From: Tieghemostelium lacteum
Taxonomy: Eukaryota > Evosea > Eumycetozoa > Dictyosteliales > Raperosteliaceae
NCBI GenBank assembly: GCA_001606155.1
Contig: LODT01000034.1
Coordinates: 597,665 to 661,664, forward strand
Length of the DNA stretch: 64,000 nt
Direction: 5' to 3'
Position numbers and translations under genes: made by a program
In this document: one piece after another, positions 11,948 to 24,046 of the stretch
Layout: each line of letters starts with the position of its first letter
How positions within the stretch are numbered: the first letter of the stretch is position 1
Notes under the pieces: model-generated
What the model saw: the letters and a program-made list of their open reading frames with translations, nothing else
What the model was told of the DNA's origin: nothing
The model's database searches: none

Positions 11948-12854
11948 ATGAAATTAATTTCAAAATCATTTTTATTTGTTGCAGATGGAATATTGGAATC
12001 ATATAGTAAAGATCAATCTATAAAAACAGATCAACTATCAGAACTAAACTCATTTGTAGATGATGGTTGTGTTGGTGAATTACTAGTTAAATTAGATGAA
12101 AAACACAATGAATTCAATCAACTTTTAGGTTTTGATCCTGATATTAAATTAACAAATAATCTATTTAAAGAAAAGTACATTTAATACATATATGATATAG
12201 AATACTATCTAAATGTTGTTAATATTAATAATCATTGTAAATATGAAATATTTATTTAGATATAATGGTTTAAAAGTTCAGTTTTTAAGTAATTTTAAAG
12301 TAAATGAAATTGATGATGGAAGTGGTTTTAGTCATTATCAAATTAAAAATGATACAGAGATTGTAGATAGAGTATTAGAGTTATCAGTTAATAGTGACTT
12401 ATTGATTATATTGTATAAGAGTGGAAATGATGTTTTATCAGTACTAGAAGTAATGAATAATTTCATTAGAGATTTAAAGTCTAGAAAACCACAAGATTTT
12501 GAAAAATATTATGTAAATTTACTATTGAATTTTGGAACTCATTACACTTATGAATTATCACCAAATACAAATCAACAATTCAATTCTAAACTATTGGAAC
12601 AATCACAATTTACATTACCTTTACAATCCTATACATTATTGGATGGAAAGAGATTAGATGACAGTCTAATTAGAAAGACTTCACCTTGGATTGCTATATA
12701 CGATCACAATATTCTCTCGAGAAAAGATAATGTCACTTCCTTTACTTTTGAAAATTTAACAACTTCTCAAGGTAGTAATGGAAGAATTCTCTTGATTCAT
12801 TATATAAAAGAAATCATCTTCAAATTAGGTAAATTACCAAAATATGGTGCTTAA
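11948..12854 (+). CDS. Unrecognised dictyostelid protein
   Basis: Two exons (11948..12174 and 12260..12854; intron 12175..12259) give 273 residues; the splice joins FKEK to YNGLKVQF in frame. I do not recognise the family. The protein looks soluble and mixed alpha/beta. Its only striking motif is LLNFGTHYTYEL near residue 185, which resembles the YGTHY core of MACPF domains, but the rest of that fold is not evident and the match may be chance. It lies divergently from the PPR gene, with 96 bp between start codons, so the two may share a promoter. Confidence 0.6.
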
Positions 12855-12950
12855 AATAAAATAAAAATAAGTTTCAGAGAAAAGAAGAAAGGTGTGTTAG
12901 TGTGTGGTTTGTAGTAGTATACATAAAATAAATAAAACTAATTTAAATTT

Positions 12951-14054
12951 TTATTGTTGTAATTGTAATTGTTGTAATTGTGGTGTATCAGCATTTGATG
13001 GTATTTTTTGTTCATTTTCAGTGATTGGTTCATAACCATTTGGATTCTGTGATTGCCATCTCCAGGCATCTCTACACATGTCGTCTTGATTTAATGTGGC
13101 TTTCCAGCCTAGTTCTCTAAAGGCTTTTGATGGATCTGCATAGCAACTGCCAACATCACCTTTTCTACGAGCAACAATTTGGTAAGGAATTTTCTTTCCA
13201 CTTGCCTTCTCGAGAGCATGCAACATCTCCAAAACCGAGTAACCACGACCTGTACCAAGATTGTAATAGTGACAACCCTTGTTACGTTTCAACATAGATT
13301 TCAGTGCTGCAATATGACCTTTAGCCAAATCTACAACATGTATGAAATCTCTGACACCTGTACCATCAATTGTATTATAATCATTACCAAAGATATTGAG
13401 AATTGGTCTCTTTCCAATTGCTGTTTGTGTTATATATGGCATGAGATTATTTGGAATATCTTTTGGATCTTCACCAATCTTTCCAGATGGATGTGCACCA
13501 GCTGGATTGAAGTATCTCAAAAGAATGCAATTCCACTCCGAGTCTGAACTGCTAACATCTTCAATTATACCTTCAATATACAGTTTAGTACGACCGTATG
13601 GATTGGTGGTTGATAGAGGAAAGTCTTCAGTAATTGGTACTTTATGTGGATCACCATAAACAGTGGCACTGGACGAGAAAACCAAGTTCTTTACACGATA
13701 TTTATCCATACATTTCAATAGATTTACTGTACCTGTAATATTATTGTCAAAGTATTTCAATGGAAATTTATTTGATTCACCAACTGCTTTCAAACCTGCA
13801 AAATGGATGACACTACTGATACTTCCATTCTCAAAAACCTCTTCTAATTTATTCATATCCAGTAGATCTACATTGTGAAATTCAATTTGTTTTCCTGTGA
13901 TTTCTTCTACTCTTCTGAGAGACTCCATTGAACTATTACATAGATTATCTAAAATAATCGGAGTGAAACCTGCTTCTACCATCTCAACAACTGTATGACT
14001 TCCAATGTATCCAGTACCACCTGTAACTAAAACTCTATCATCAATTGGTTCCAT
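12951..14054 (-). CDS. galE: UDP-glucose 4-epimerase
   Basis: Single exon, 367 residues, full family length. It interconverts UDP-glucose and UDP-galactose in the Leloir pathway and supplies galactose for glycoconjugates. The NAD-binding [10 protein letters not shown] lies at about 11-20, the catalytic SSSATVYG near 127-134 and NPYGRTK with the catalytic Tyr/Lys near 152-158. [18 protein letters not shown] is the sugar-binding signature. The last 15 residues are Gln/Leu-rich (CAA repeats), a dictyostelid-style extension outside the conserved fold. The cytosolic location is inferred from the absence of targeting signals. Confidence 0.97.
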   Translation of the reverse strand: MEPIDDRVLVTGGTGYIGSHTVVEMVEAGFTPIILDNLCNSSMESLRRVEEITGKQIEFHNVDLLDMNKLEEVFENGSISSVIHFAGLKAVGESNKFPLKYFDNNITGTVNLLKCMDKYRVKNLVFSSSATVYGDPHKVPITEDFPLSTTNPYGRTKLYIEGIIEDVSSSDSEWNCILLRYFNPAGAHPSGKIGEDPKDIPNNLMPYITQTAIGKRPILNIFGNDYNTIDGTGVRDFIHVVDLAKGHIAALKSMLKRNKGCHYYNLGTGRGYSVLEMLHALEKASGKKIPYQIVARRKGDVGSCYADPSKAFRELGWKATLNQDDMCRDAWRWQSQNPNGYEPITENEQKIPSNADTPQLQQLQLQQ

Positions 14055-14929
14055 TTTTTTTTATAATTTCTTATATTATAGTAAAATATTAATTATATTG
14101 ATATAATCGTTTATATTAATTATTGTTATATTATTATAATAACAAAGAAAAGAGAAAAATACTAAATTAAAAATATCTATCTATTTATACTTTGCTATCA
14201 ATGCTACTTTAGTTGTGGGGGTTGCATTTGGAAAATAGTTGACTTGGTTTCCAAAATAATTGTGGAATTTTGTAAACTAGAACATTTTAAAGAATCCTCT
14301 TTCTTTAAACACTATTATACACTTTCATTGCCATGTTCATAAAGAAAAATTGAAATAATTCTAAAATGAAAAATATCCCCACACACTGTTTAATTGTAAG
14401 TGTAGTGAGGGGGTTAAAAGATATTTTTTTGTTTTTCACTATCAAACACAGCAAAATCACCACTACCCCAACCCACAACTAAAAATAATATTTTCTAATT
14501 TATCTGCAGAGTGCGTGCATATGCAACACAGTCACTCAGAATGTTCATATAAAGTAATAACTGAACTTTTGATATTTTCCTATTCTTATTTTAAAAGAAG
14601 TTTTTTAAATTAACTAAATATTCATACCTTAAAATTTTATATAATTATTTTTATAAAGAGTATTTGTACAATTAAATAAATAACAATCAGAATAAATCTG
14701 ATATCTTTGGGAAATATAAAAAAATAAAAAAAATTTTTTATAAAATTGTCCTATTGCAATGTTTATAAATATCAAATAACTGATCATATTTTGAAAAATT
14801 GAAATAATAGGAATTGTTTAATTCAATTGTAAATTTGGTGTGTGTGTGTTATTTTAAATGAAATCTGCCAATGATTATTAGAATACTATATTTATTGTAA
14901 TTCTAATAAAATAGAGTCAAAGGAGGAGT
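14055..14929. other. Intergenic region with possible foldback element
   Basis: 875 bp between galE and the SDR gene, no ORF of note. Inside it 14208..14219 and 14472..14483 form a 12-bp perfect inverted repeat (TTTAGTTGTGGG and its complement), bounding a 276-bp segment less AT-biased than its surroundings. Beyond 14500 there is only AT-rich sequence, including a GTGTGTGT run near 14838. Confidence 0.4.
14208..14483. repeat. Possible small MITE-like or foldback element
   Basis: Bounded by the 12-bp inverted repeat TTTAGTTGTGGG / CCCACAACTAAA. Just inside, both ends continue G-rich/C-rich (GGTTG and CCCCAA) but out of register. No clear target-site duplication is seen, so origin as a transposon remnant is a guess; it could also be a regulatory region with paired sites. 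Confidence 0.25.
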
Positions 14930-16033
14930 TTATGAAGATTTCTTTTTAGCGAGGGCTCTTGATCTTTGACCTAGATGCATACTGAACATGTACTTGTCAA
15001 CAATAAATGCTGGAAGATAGTGGAGAGCAAAGTTTTGAATTTCGTGAGTCCAATAACCAGTTGTCAATTTATCATAACCAATAGTTTTGACAGCAGATCT
15101 GGCAAATGTGGATGGCATTGGTTGGAAGAGATTTGCTCTACGAACTTTTGATAATTTACTGCAAACAATAGCTGGAGTAACACATTGAACAAAGATACCT
15201 TTGCTACCATACTCCAAATTCAAACCCAATGAGAATTTTTCAATAAAGGCTTTAGTAGCACTGTAGACTGTTAACAATGGTACTGTATTAACACCAGAGA
15301 TTGAACTTATATTAATAATAGCACCTGATTTCTTTTTAATCAAACTTTAATGAATTTAATTAAAATATTAGTTTTTTTTCCATTTTTGACTTTACAAGTG
15401 AGGGTATGTTTTTTTTTGAGGGATATTTATACATACTTTGGTAATACTAATTTAGTTAGAATAGAAGCAGATCTAATATTTAAATTGATTAAGTTTTCAA
15501 TGGCATTGATTGGTAATTCATCTAGATACATTGGGTGATCATAAGAGACACCTACGTTGTTTACTAGTATACCAATATCAAGGTCGGCAATTTGAGAGTA
15601 TAAACCATCATATTTAGCATTGTCATCAGTACTGAAATCGAATTGAACTACTCTAGTTTGAACTTTGAATTTAGATTCAATAGCTTGTGCTTCTGTTTTT
15701 AATTTATCCAATGATCTACTGACTAAACAGATATTCAATCCTTTTTTGGCAAATTCCTCGCAATATGCCTTTCCAATACCATCAGTGGCACCAGTTACAA
15801 CTAAATATTTAATAAATCACACAGTGTGAGTGTCTTTCTCTATAGACTTCTAATGATATTAACATACCTGCCCAAGATCCATATTTCTTTAAGTTTTTAC
15901 CTGATCTGATAAAACTTCTGTAGATGAATGCAATAAATTTAAAGATAAAATAACCAATAATCTTTAAACCTACACTATATGGAAAGAAAGCAATAATTGA
16001 TTTCAAATCGAGATGTTCAGGTATTTCTAACAT
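14930..16033 (-). CDS. Very-long-chain 3-oxoacyl-CoA reductase (HSD17B12/KAR-type SDR)
   Basis: Three exons (16033..15868, 15800..15437, 15344..14930; introns 15801..15867 and 15345..15436), 314 residues. An N-terminal membrane region (about 12-40) precedes the Rossmann motif VVTGATDGIGKAYCEEF near 55-70, NNVGVSYDHP near 135, and the catalytic SSISG..VYSATKAF Ser/Tyr/Lys set near 188-206. The C-terminus is KKSS, a KKXX endoplasmic reticulum retrieval signal. This enzyme family performs the second step of fatty acid elongation in the ER. Exon joins restore AVVTGATDGIG and LPNLIKKKSGAIINISS. A steroid reductase role is an alternative in animals but less likely here. Confidence 0.85.
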
Positions 16034-16218
16034 TTTTGAGTCATCAAAAAAAAAAAAAAAAAAAAAAAATAATCAAAAACACAATTGTTTTGTGTGTTGG
16101 TGTATAAATAAGGAAAATATCTATTCTTACAAAATGTATATAATGGATACATTAACTTTTACTAATTTTTTTAGAAATTTCTAATACCAAAGCAATTTAC
16201 AAAGAGATTAATCATATA

Positions 16219-19200
16219 TTAATTGGAATAGAAATGTATATAGTCAGATGTTGTAAATCTACCAAGATTGATTTGTGACCAATTATTGAGTATAGGTTGT
16301 CCTGTTAAAGTCTCAATCTTAAGTGATTTAATGTGGGATTTACTTTGAATTTTTTCAAAGAGATTTTTCATGTGGGTTTGGGTGATCTTGAAATTCCGAC
16401 ATGCTATCATGCTTGGGGTGATATTGTGTGATGAAAACGAATCAAATCCATAGTTTTCAATGACCACATTTTCTATTGAGTTGTTAATTTCTAGAATTTT
16501 GATGAGATTTGACATATGACAATCACTTGAATCTGCTATAGTCAGTGTCTTTAGATTCTTGGTAGTTTGGAAATACTGAGGATTAAAATCTGAATTACAA
16601 TTAAGCAATTTAAGTTTTTTAATGTTTTTTAAAATGCTGTAAGCTTGGAGGTGGGAGGTGTTGAGTGAGAATTGTTTACAATATTGCAGTGAGTTATTGA
16701 AGGTATCATTTGTAGTAGGTATATTAGATGACGTAGCTACATAATGAATTTTCAATTGAATTGGTTGAATAGGAAGTACGCTGATTGCTAGATGTTCCAG
16801 TATTTTAAATCCAGTAGCTGGATGCATATTGGTGTCCATGGTGAGATGGAGTTTTCTAAGTTTAGGACATTGGAGTATCAGTGACAAAACGTCATCTGCA
16901 AATGATTCATTTTGATAATAACCATGGTACCCATGGTAGCTGTAATGGGAGTCCATATTATTCATATCAACCTTCAGATAAGTGAGATCACTAAAGAAAG
17001 AATTTTGGAGTTTCTTTGAATTTTCCAAAAATTGTCTTAACCCGTTCTGACTAGTAACAACTATACTGGTGGGTTTCATTGACTTTATATCTGCTTTGTA
17101 AACACTGTCAATGTGTAGTTGTGTAATATCTGCAATCTCGCCTTTTGGTATCATAAACAAGTTACTGGTTCTAGTACGTTGTGTTGAAATGTTTCTGATG
17201 GCTGAATAGGGTAGTTTATATCTTACATTTTGAAGTGGGATTTGGTAGCATAGATAATATCCAGCAAGAATACTTGTGTAATTATAATACTTTTTCGAGA
17301 GGAATAGTAAATTATTTTTAGTTCTCAAGAGTTTTTCATCAGAAACTGCATACACCATCTTGAATATATCTTTAATGATATAATCAGGTAGAGTTGGAGT
17401 ATCTTTACTGACTGTTTCCTGAGTCTTTGTACATCCTAAATTATTAAAATACCCATCAAGAGTGTGGTTCTTGTTGAGTTTGACTAGAATGTCTTTATAC
17501 ATTGGGATAAATCTCTCATTTAGATTGAAACTCTTACGATACTTGTCCATTGTGAATAGACAGTGTAGAATATATACTGATTCTTCTTGATAGTCGTTAG
17601 TTGAGGCCAAATGGAATAAGAGTGAATAGGCATAGAAGTTTTTGTGGTTGGGTTCAATGAGATTACTTATGAGATTCTGGAGTTTAAATTGACCTTTAAA
17701 TTCATGTTTCCCAATAATCTTGAGAATGGTTGATAAATTGTTGACTAAACTGTCCAAGAGATTATTATGTTCTTGGTAGACTGCTATAGATGCCATTGTT
17801 AACTTTTTCGTGAATTGGACTAACAAGTTCATAACAGGACTCTTTGAGAACTCATTGAATTTACTAAGAGTTGTAATGACATAGACTGTATGTTCTATAT
17901 TTTCTAGTGAAGTTTCATTGAGATGTACATCACAATTCTCAATAAGACCATTAGCCAACTGTGAAAAATTAACAGGGCTATTTTTAATCTCTGGAAGATA
18001 ATTGGTAAAAAATATCAAAACCAGAGGATAGAATTTTGTAAATAGGGAACCTTGACATTTAGATAGAGATATCATTATATTAAAGAGTAATTCCTCATTC
18101 TGGTGATTACCAAGATACCAATCATTGTGTTCTTTAATTAGATATTCCAGAGTTGAATACACCCTTGACATGTTATTGCTACTCTTAAAATAAGAGTCTA
18201 GAGTAGAGTTTACCAAGGTGAATAGAGAAACTACTCTTGATTTGGTACCTACATATTCCATTACTTTCAATAGAGACTTGATAATCTCCATCGGTTGTTG
18301 ACTTTGGTAGATTGTATCTACAATGATTTTGTTGAAATTTAACTGACCAAAAAACGATTTGATATTAGATAACACCTGTGGCTTTGTCTCTTTGGCTTGG
18401 TTATCGCTATACATAATTTCAAATATATGTACTAATGAGATATACAATGGTAGAAACTTTACTTTCATATCAGCTACTCTATCTAGAATAGGTTTTATAT
18501 AGCATTGTAGGTTATCTTTATACTTTGATGGAACGGAAGTCAATAACCAATTGAATGCAACAACTCTATTTTTTTCTAAAAGATTGTCTAAAAGATTTGG
18601 AATATACTGAGCCATTTCCTTAGGATACTTTATCAATTGAGCCAATACTCTACAAAGTGCCTCATCATTATCATATTCCAAAATATCAGAAAACAAAAAC
18701 TCTTTAAGTTTTTGGTGATGTTGAATAAAGCCTTCTAAATTTGAATTTATAAAAACCAAGAATTCCATAGTTAGATATTCATCATAGGAAAACTTTAAAA
18801 ATAAACTAGATAATAATAAGTTAATCCATGTTAGTATATACAATATTAACTATAATTGGAATTGAAATTTTAAAATACATACTCTAATAATACATCATAA
18901 ATGTCAGGTTGATCAGGTGTTTTGGAGGATTGGTAAATGTCTACTATTCTAAGACTTGAAAATGCATTTAATAGTCTACAGAGTTTAATAGCGTCTTGGT
19001 AACGTGGAGATTTAGCCCATGTGTTGAAATAGTTTAGAATGATGGAAGACATTTGTTCACGACCAAAATAGTCAATGATGTGGTCGAGTGGATTAGGATT
19101 TACATTCCATGAATTTTTGATAACCAATGGAATGAGGGTAGAATAACTAGGTAATAAAGTATCTCGAAGTGATTCGTCTCTGAATTTCAGAGATTCTGTT

Positions 19201-19586
19201 AGAAATTTAATGTTTCTGTGAACAAAGTATTCAGTAGTAGCCTCTTCTTGTATACTTGAATTATTCTTCCCCAGTATACCAATGAGTGCCTGAATTTCTT
19301 CATTTTTTATATAGCATTTAGAGTCACGTTTATTGTAATTTACATCTATCCATTTATTAACTATCCTATAGAGAGTATACAATGTCTTTTCATCCAATTT
19401 ATCATAGGATTTATATAAATGTGGAAAAAATATGGAGAATTCCAACCAATTATTTTGATTTACAGTTTCAATAGTAGACTTTACCACTGAAATACTATCA
19501 AATGATAACTGATTCAGTAGAGTCTCTCTAATATCTTTTTGTTTTTTAGATAATTTATCTAGAAATTCATTGGATTGTTGGTTCAT
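16219..19586 (-). CDS. Large helical-repeat / F-box-like / LRR protein
   Basis: Two exons (19586..18883 and 18805..16219; intron 18806..18882), about 1096 residues. The first about 700 residues are Leu-rich amphipathic helices resembling HEAT/ARM repeats, without a recognised signature. Near residue 725 comes an F-box-like stretch (TLPDYIIKDIFKMVYAVSD..FLSKKYYNYTS), followed by degenerate leucine-rich repeats (LRKLHLTMD, LKKLKLLNCN, LKTLTIADSS) to the end. The second half resembles the genes at 38777 and 60496, so this is the same module fused behind a helical region. A substrate-recruiting role in SCF ubiquitin ligases is a family-level inference only. The splice choice is the acceptor that gives a 77-bp intron; a nearer AG would leave only 29 bp. 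Confidence 0.6.
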
Positions 19587-19813
19587 TATAACTACACAAC
19601 ACTCCCCCTTTCTTTAGAATAAAAATAAATATGATCAAATTATAAATTTATAGTAAAATTTAAGAAACTTTCTTTTGGTTGAAAAGTGATCAAAATTTCG
19701 TTTATAATATGTTATGATTTCTTACAAAAATAACTTAGATTTTTTTTTTTTTCAATTTAAATTTCCAACTCCATTCTGCACACTGTTTTCAAGTGGTGTT
19801 GTTGGTGTATGCA

Positions 19814-21973
19814 ATGTCTAGGAAATATGGAAATATAAATTTTATATGTGTTGTAATATCCATCATTTGTTTTTATACTGCCACTGTTTTATATCAATAT
19901 CTTTACGAAAAGAATTTTGATTTTTCCATTCAACACTTTGGATTGGTACTCTTTAGTCTATTTCTATCCTCACTTTTATATTTTATTGGCATACTATTAC
20001 TTTTTTATATATCATTTCATTCCTCTGTACAATATAAATTTAAATTCGAAAAACGTTTCTATATACTGTTATTACTCTATTCTCTAATATCAACAAGTTT
20101 CACAGTTTTCTACACTAATAATCAAAATAGTAGTAACAGTAATAGTAGCAGTAATGAAGGTAAAAAATCAAAAGACGATATCAATTTCTATGAAAACCAT
20201 TATGTTTTCAATCAATTGAATTACTATTTAATGGTGATATTTGAAATTGTTTATGGAACATTGACTCTATTGTACTTTACAAGTTTTAAGAGAAATCTTA
20301 AACAATTTTCAATATTTTTATTGGGATTGGCAGTGGCACATGCTTTGATTGTGAATAGTATGTTAAATTATGCAAAGTATGATTGGAGATATGGAATTGC
20401 AGGTAATGACAAACAAATGAAGATTAAAGGTGAATCGAATGATTTCAATCAGACATCATGTTCAATAGAGTCACAGAGAATAACTGTACCTTGGATTGAC
20501 TTTGTACCTAATGGATTAAGTAATTATCTATTAGAGAGTAACCAGAAATGTCAGAGTGAGCTTACAGATTACTCCCGTCTAACTGATAATGGGTATCTAA
20601 TGGTCTTTGATAATGCATGTTTGAAATCCAATCAAACAAACTATACATTAACACCTGACTTTTTCAGAGCTCAGAGAGATCATAATGTATTCGAACCAAA
20701 TCTACAGTTTTTAGAAAATGAATTGGCACCATTTCATAGAACTTACCATTACAATGATGCACCAGTTCATGTGAAATATGATGAAACTGTGCTGGTTCAG
20801 TGTCCTGGTAAACCAGATCAAGTTCATTTTCAAAATTTAAAAAATTTGAAATCACTACAACGAGCGGGGTACTTTATAAATAGTAGTTTTGCAAATCATC
20901 CTGATATACACATTGACAGGAACCTAACGCATTATGGGCAGAATAAGAGTATGAATTTACTAATTATCAATTTTGATAGTTTGTCAAGAGCCCATGCAAA
21001 GAGATCTCTTACTAGAACCTATAAAGTTCTAGAACAGATTCAAAATGGTGAGGTATCTGAAATATTTCAGTTCTTTAGATACCATGCTTTGAAACCTTTT
21101 TCCGATGCCAACAGTGCTGCAATGTATTGTGGATATAATGCTTTACATTACAGTCAAGAAGATAGAGATTTGGATAAATTTGTAACATTACTTGCACATT
21201 CTTGGACTAGAAACCCAATGTTTTATCAGTCCTATAGAAATGACAGTTATGTAAAGGCATGGGTGAATGGTAACTGTGCAGACTGGTTTACCAATCAGTT
21301 TGGAAAACCACATGATGGAACACTAGATCATGAAATAATCTTACCATTTTGTTCACCTGAAATGTTCCCTCTAAAGAATCCCAATGGAATACAAAGTGGA
21401 CCATACTCCTACAAAAGACGGTGTATGGGAACAGAAGATTCCAGCACTAAAGTTATCAAATACATTAAACAGTATTGGAGAAACTATAAATCAGTTGGAA
21501 AGATTCTCACATGGAATCTAATGGATTCCAATGACCCTACTATGGATGTCCTGCATTATAGCGACAGGGCATTTTCCTTGTATTTCCAATCAGAGGAATT
21601 TCAAAAATTGTTAAATGACACTGTTGTAGTTCTAACAGGTACACATGGATCTGCTGCCAACTGGTACTACGACTACACTGATATTGGTAAATTAGAAGCA
21701 TCATTCCCTCTATTAACAATAATGTTTCCAAAATGGTTTTTAGAAGCACATCCAGAGGTTAAAAACAATCTAAAAACCAATGAAAATAGACTTGCAACTC
21801 CTCTTCAGTTGTATTATACTCTCAGATACCTATCAAAGTATCCGGAATTTGGTGGTGTTGATATGATGGATCTCAAAAATACAAGTGATATCAATGGTCT
21901 CTTATCTGAAATTCCATTTAATGTCACATGTAAAGATCTAGCTATACCACATGACTTTTGTTCTTGTAAATAA
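19814..21973 (+). CDS. Five-TM DUF229 protein (sulfatase/alkaline phosphatase-like)
   Basis: Single exon. The frame is open from 19793, but the first ATG is at 19814, giving 719 residues. Five hydrophobic segments occupy roughly the first 195 residues. A large luminal or extracellular domain follows with DUF229 features: SMNLLIINFDSLSRAHAKRSL near 383-402, then FRYHALKPFSDANSAAMYCGYN, NCADWF and VVLTGTHGSAANWYYD near 612-628. DUF229 belongs to the alkaline phosphatase superfamily, and the family's substrate is not established. Membrane topology and DUF229 assignment rest on visible motifs. It is likely an ecto-enzyme or secretory-pathway enzyme. Confidence 0.8.
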   Translation: MSRKYGNINFICVVISIICFYTATVLYQYLYEKNFDFSIQHFGLVLFSLFLSSLLYFIGILLLFYISFHSSVQYKFKFEKRFYILLLLYSLISTSFTVFYTNNQNSSNSNSSSNEGKKSKDDINFYENHYVFNQLNYYLMVIFEIVYGTLTLLYFTSFKRNLKQFSIFLLGLAVAHALIVNSMLNYAKYDWRYGIAGNDKQMKIKGESNDFNQTSCSIESQRITVPWIDFVPNGLSNYLLESNQKCQSELTDYSRLTDNGYLMVFDNACLKSNQTNYTLTPDFFRAQRDHNVFEPNLQFLENELAPFHRTYHYNDAPVHVKYDETVLVQCPGKPDQVHFQNLKNLKSLQRAGYFINSSFANHPDIHIDRNLTHYGQNKSMNLLIINFDSLSRAHAKRSLTRTYKVLEQIQNGEVSEIFQFFRYHALKPFSDANSAAMYCGYNALHYSQEDRDLDKFVTLLAHSWTRNPMFYQSYRNDSYVKAWVNGNCADWFTNQFGKPHDGTLDHEIILPFCSPEMFPLKNPNGIQSGPYSYKRRCMGTEDSSTKVIKYIKQYWRNYKSVGKILTWNLMDSNDPTMDVLHYSDRAFSLYFQSEEFQKLLNDTVVVLTGTHGSAANWYYDYTDIGKLEASFPLLTIMFPKWFLEAHPEVKNNLKTNENRLATPLQLYYTLRYLSKYPEFGGVDMMDLKNTSDINGLLSEIPFNVTCKDLAIPHDFCSCK

Positions 21974-22158
21974 AAATATATAATTTTATTTCATTTACTT
22001 TAAATAATCTAAATAACCATATAATCATAGGTACCCCTAATTTTTCACTTAAGTTTATCAGGTTTACTTTTTACACTACCTATATAATGTATATTTAAAC
22101 TGACCTGTCATCTTTCATAGTCAATATTGAATTATTAACTCCTGTAATAAGATACTGA

Positions 22159-22608
22159 TTATTCTTGATTTTTAGATTCCTCTGCTATAATTCTAATTGC
22201 ATCTTTTACACTATTTAACATATCAACTGAGTATAAATACACTAATTAGTAAATATAACAATCGGTTAATAGAATACAATGTTGATATTTACTAGCTTCT
22301 AATTTTGTTAGATTTAATTGGTTTGTTGAATCTTTAGATTCAATATCTAGCTGTTTGAGATTTTCATATTGTTCAGTTTCAGTTCTATCAAAACCTGGTA
22401 GGGATTCAATATAAGATTCAATGAGTTTTGATGAATCAATAACTTGTTTAGCCATATCTTTAACTTGTGTTCCCCATTCTGGTGGTAGTTTAGATGACTC
22501 TACAAATGATGATTGTGGTGCATCTCTTTGTAAAACACCAATACAAGTTCCAAATACTAAAAATAATTGATCTAATTGATTTTGAAGTTGTGTTAACCTA
22601 TCTGCCAT
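22159..22608 (-). CDS. med21: Mediator complex subunit 21
   Basis: Two exons (22608..22293 and 22226..22159; intron 22227..22292), 127 residues. The N-terminus MADRLTQLQNQLDQLFLVF followed by GTCIGVLQRDAP matches the highly conserved MED21 start. The rest is a coiled coil with SLIESLP-like SYIESLPGF, as expected for the MED7-MED21 hinge of the Mediator middle module, which links transcription factors to RNA polymerase II. Splicing to the last exon gives the terminal IDMLNSVKDAIRIIAEE helix. Length is near that of animal MED21 (about 144). Confidence 0.9.
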
Positions 22609-23102
22609 TTTCTAAAAATAATTTAAAAAATAAAATTAAATTATTTATATTTACAATTCTTTAGAACTGTAAGACTAATAAATGAGAGACAATAAATAAA
22701 TGTGATTAGATAGGGTTAAATTGGTTGAGTGTGAATACTTGATGTCACAGTAATGAAAGAATCAGGAAAACTTTCTTTTGTCCCAAAAAAAAAATCAGAT
22801 ATCATATATATGATATATAGATTGGACCCAAATTATTATTAATCATGAAATATGAAATATTTTATATATCATCATTAATAATAATTGGGTTTCCGTTCTA
22901 TTTAGAAAATACACTGAATTTGCAGATTTAGAAGACGTTAATGACGTAAATGGTTTTAATTTAACTTTAGCACGTTTTCTAAATAATTGTAAGATGGATA
23001 TGGTATTAATAACATTTTTGGTATTATGAAAATTTTCAAAAGACAATAGTGTTGGTCATTTTATAACATTATTTCACTGCAAATTACCTCTTAGTTGATC
23101 TT

Positions 23103-23212
23103 ATAAAATTTAAAAAAAAACAGTGTCATATCGCCCAATGTGAAGTACTATGTATAATAGATAAATAATTATCTATTATACACTGTTTCTTTATAAAATT
23201 TAAAAAAAAAGT
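23103..23212. repeat. Nested palindrome flanked by direct repeats
   Basis: An inner inverted repeat (GTATAATAGATAA / TTATCTATTATAC, 4-nt ATAA loop) lies at about 23153-23182. Around it AAACAGTGT (near 23118) and ACACTGTTT (near 23182) form an outer inverted repeat. Copies of TTATAAAATTTAAAAAAAA sit on both flanks (near 23101 and 23192). The arrangement sits just upstream of the NSE2 gene. It may be a small foldback element or a regulatory hairpin. Confidence 0.5.
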
Positions 23213-23240
23213 TTTTAAAAAGGCGGTTTATTTTTTAAAA

Positions 23241-24046
23241 ATGAATATAGCAGCAGATGGTTTACCTCAAGTTAGTGATATAGAAAGACTTCAAAGAAAT
23301 TATCAAAAATTAAAACAATTATTAGACTCACAGATATTTAATATAAAACAAACTGCCTTGCAATTGGCTAGCGAAGATGAAAAATCTAAAATGGTATGGA
23401 CAGGGTGATAGAGTTGCATAACAAGAATACCTATAACTAATATGGAGTCAATTTATAGTTTGGAGATTTAGATAACTCAATGTTAACTTGTTTAGCAGTT
23501 CAGGATTTTATTCAAAAGTATGATAGAGAATTACAGACAATGAAAGAACACATTGACCGTACAACTAGAAACTCAATGAATAATCAAACAAGTTCACAAC
23601 TACCAGTTGGAACTCAAGATATAACAGAACTTCTTAAAAGTAAAGATTTAATTAATCACCTTAAACTGGCGACATTTAAAAGTACACCAAAGTTCAAGGA
23701 ATATCAAAAGAGTATTAAAGACGTAAATCATCAAGGTGACAATGACGAGGATGATGACTTATCACTTGCATCACAATCTGTAAATATCAAATGTCCAATC
23801 TCTCAACAAATCTTTGTGGAACCAGTTAAAAATCGTGAATGTGGACATTTGTATTCGAAAGCTTCTATAGAGAGCTATTTGAAGAATAAGAATCAAGTAG
23901 CTTGTCCTGTAGCAGGTTGCAATAAAAAAATTACACATGGATCCTATGAAAGATCAGCAGAAGCTGATATCATGATTGCAAAAGAAATCAGAAAACAAAA
24001 AAGAGAAATCAATCAACCAACTCAAGATATCACAGAAGTTAATTAA
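23241..24046 (+). CDS. nse2: NSE2/MMS21-type SUMO E3 ligase of the SMC5/6 complex
   Basis: Two exons (23241..23393 and 23459..24046; intron 23394..23458), 246 residues. The N-terminal half is helical and would bind SMC5. The C-terminal SP-RING is intact: IKCPISQQIFVEPVKNRECGHLYSKASI near 165-192, then ACPVAGCNKKITHG. One Cys and a CxH/C pair match the NSE2/PIAS zinc pattern, where SP-RINGs lack the first zinc site of classic RINGs. NSE2 attaches SUMO during homologous recombination repair. A long acidic linker (DNDEDDDLSLAS) precedes the ring. Nuclear location is inferred. Confidence 0.88.

Noticed and set aside
12500-12600. MACPF domain in the 11948 protein
   Set aside because: Only the short FGTHYT motif matches; flanking MACPF elements are absent.
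18842-18870. 29-bp intron in the helical/F-box-like gene
   Set aside because: Too short for splicing; the 77-bp alternative (18806..18882) uses normal sites and keeps frame.
22843-23046. 67-codon minus-strand open frame upstream of NSE2
   Set aside because: No ATG at its start, no splice-supported extension, and no recognisable motif; could be the end of an unseen small gene but unsupported.
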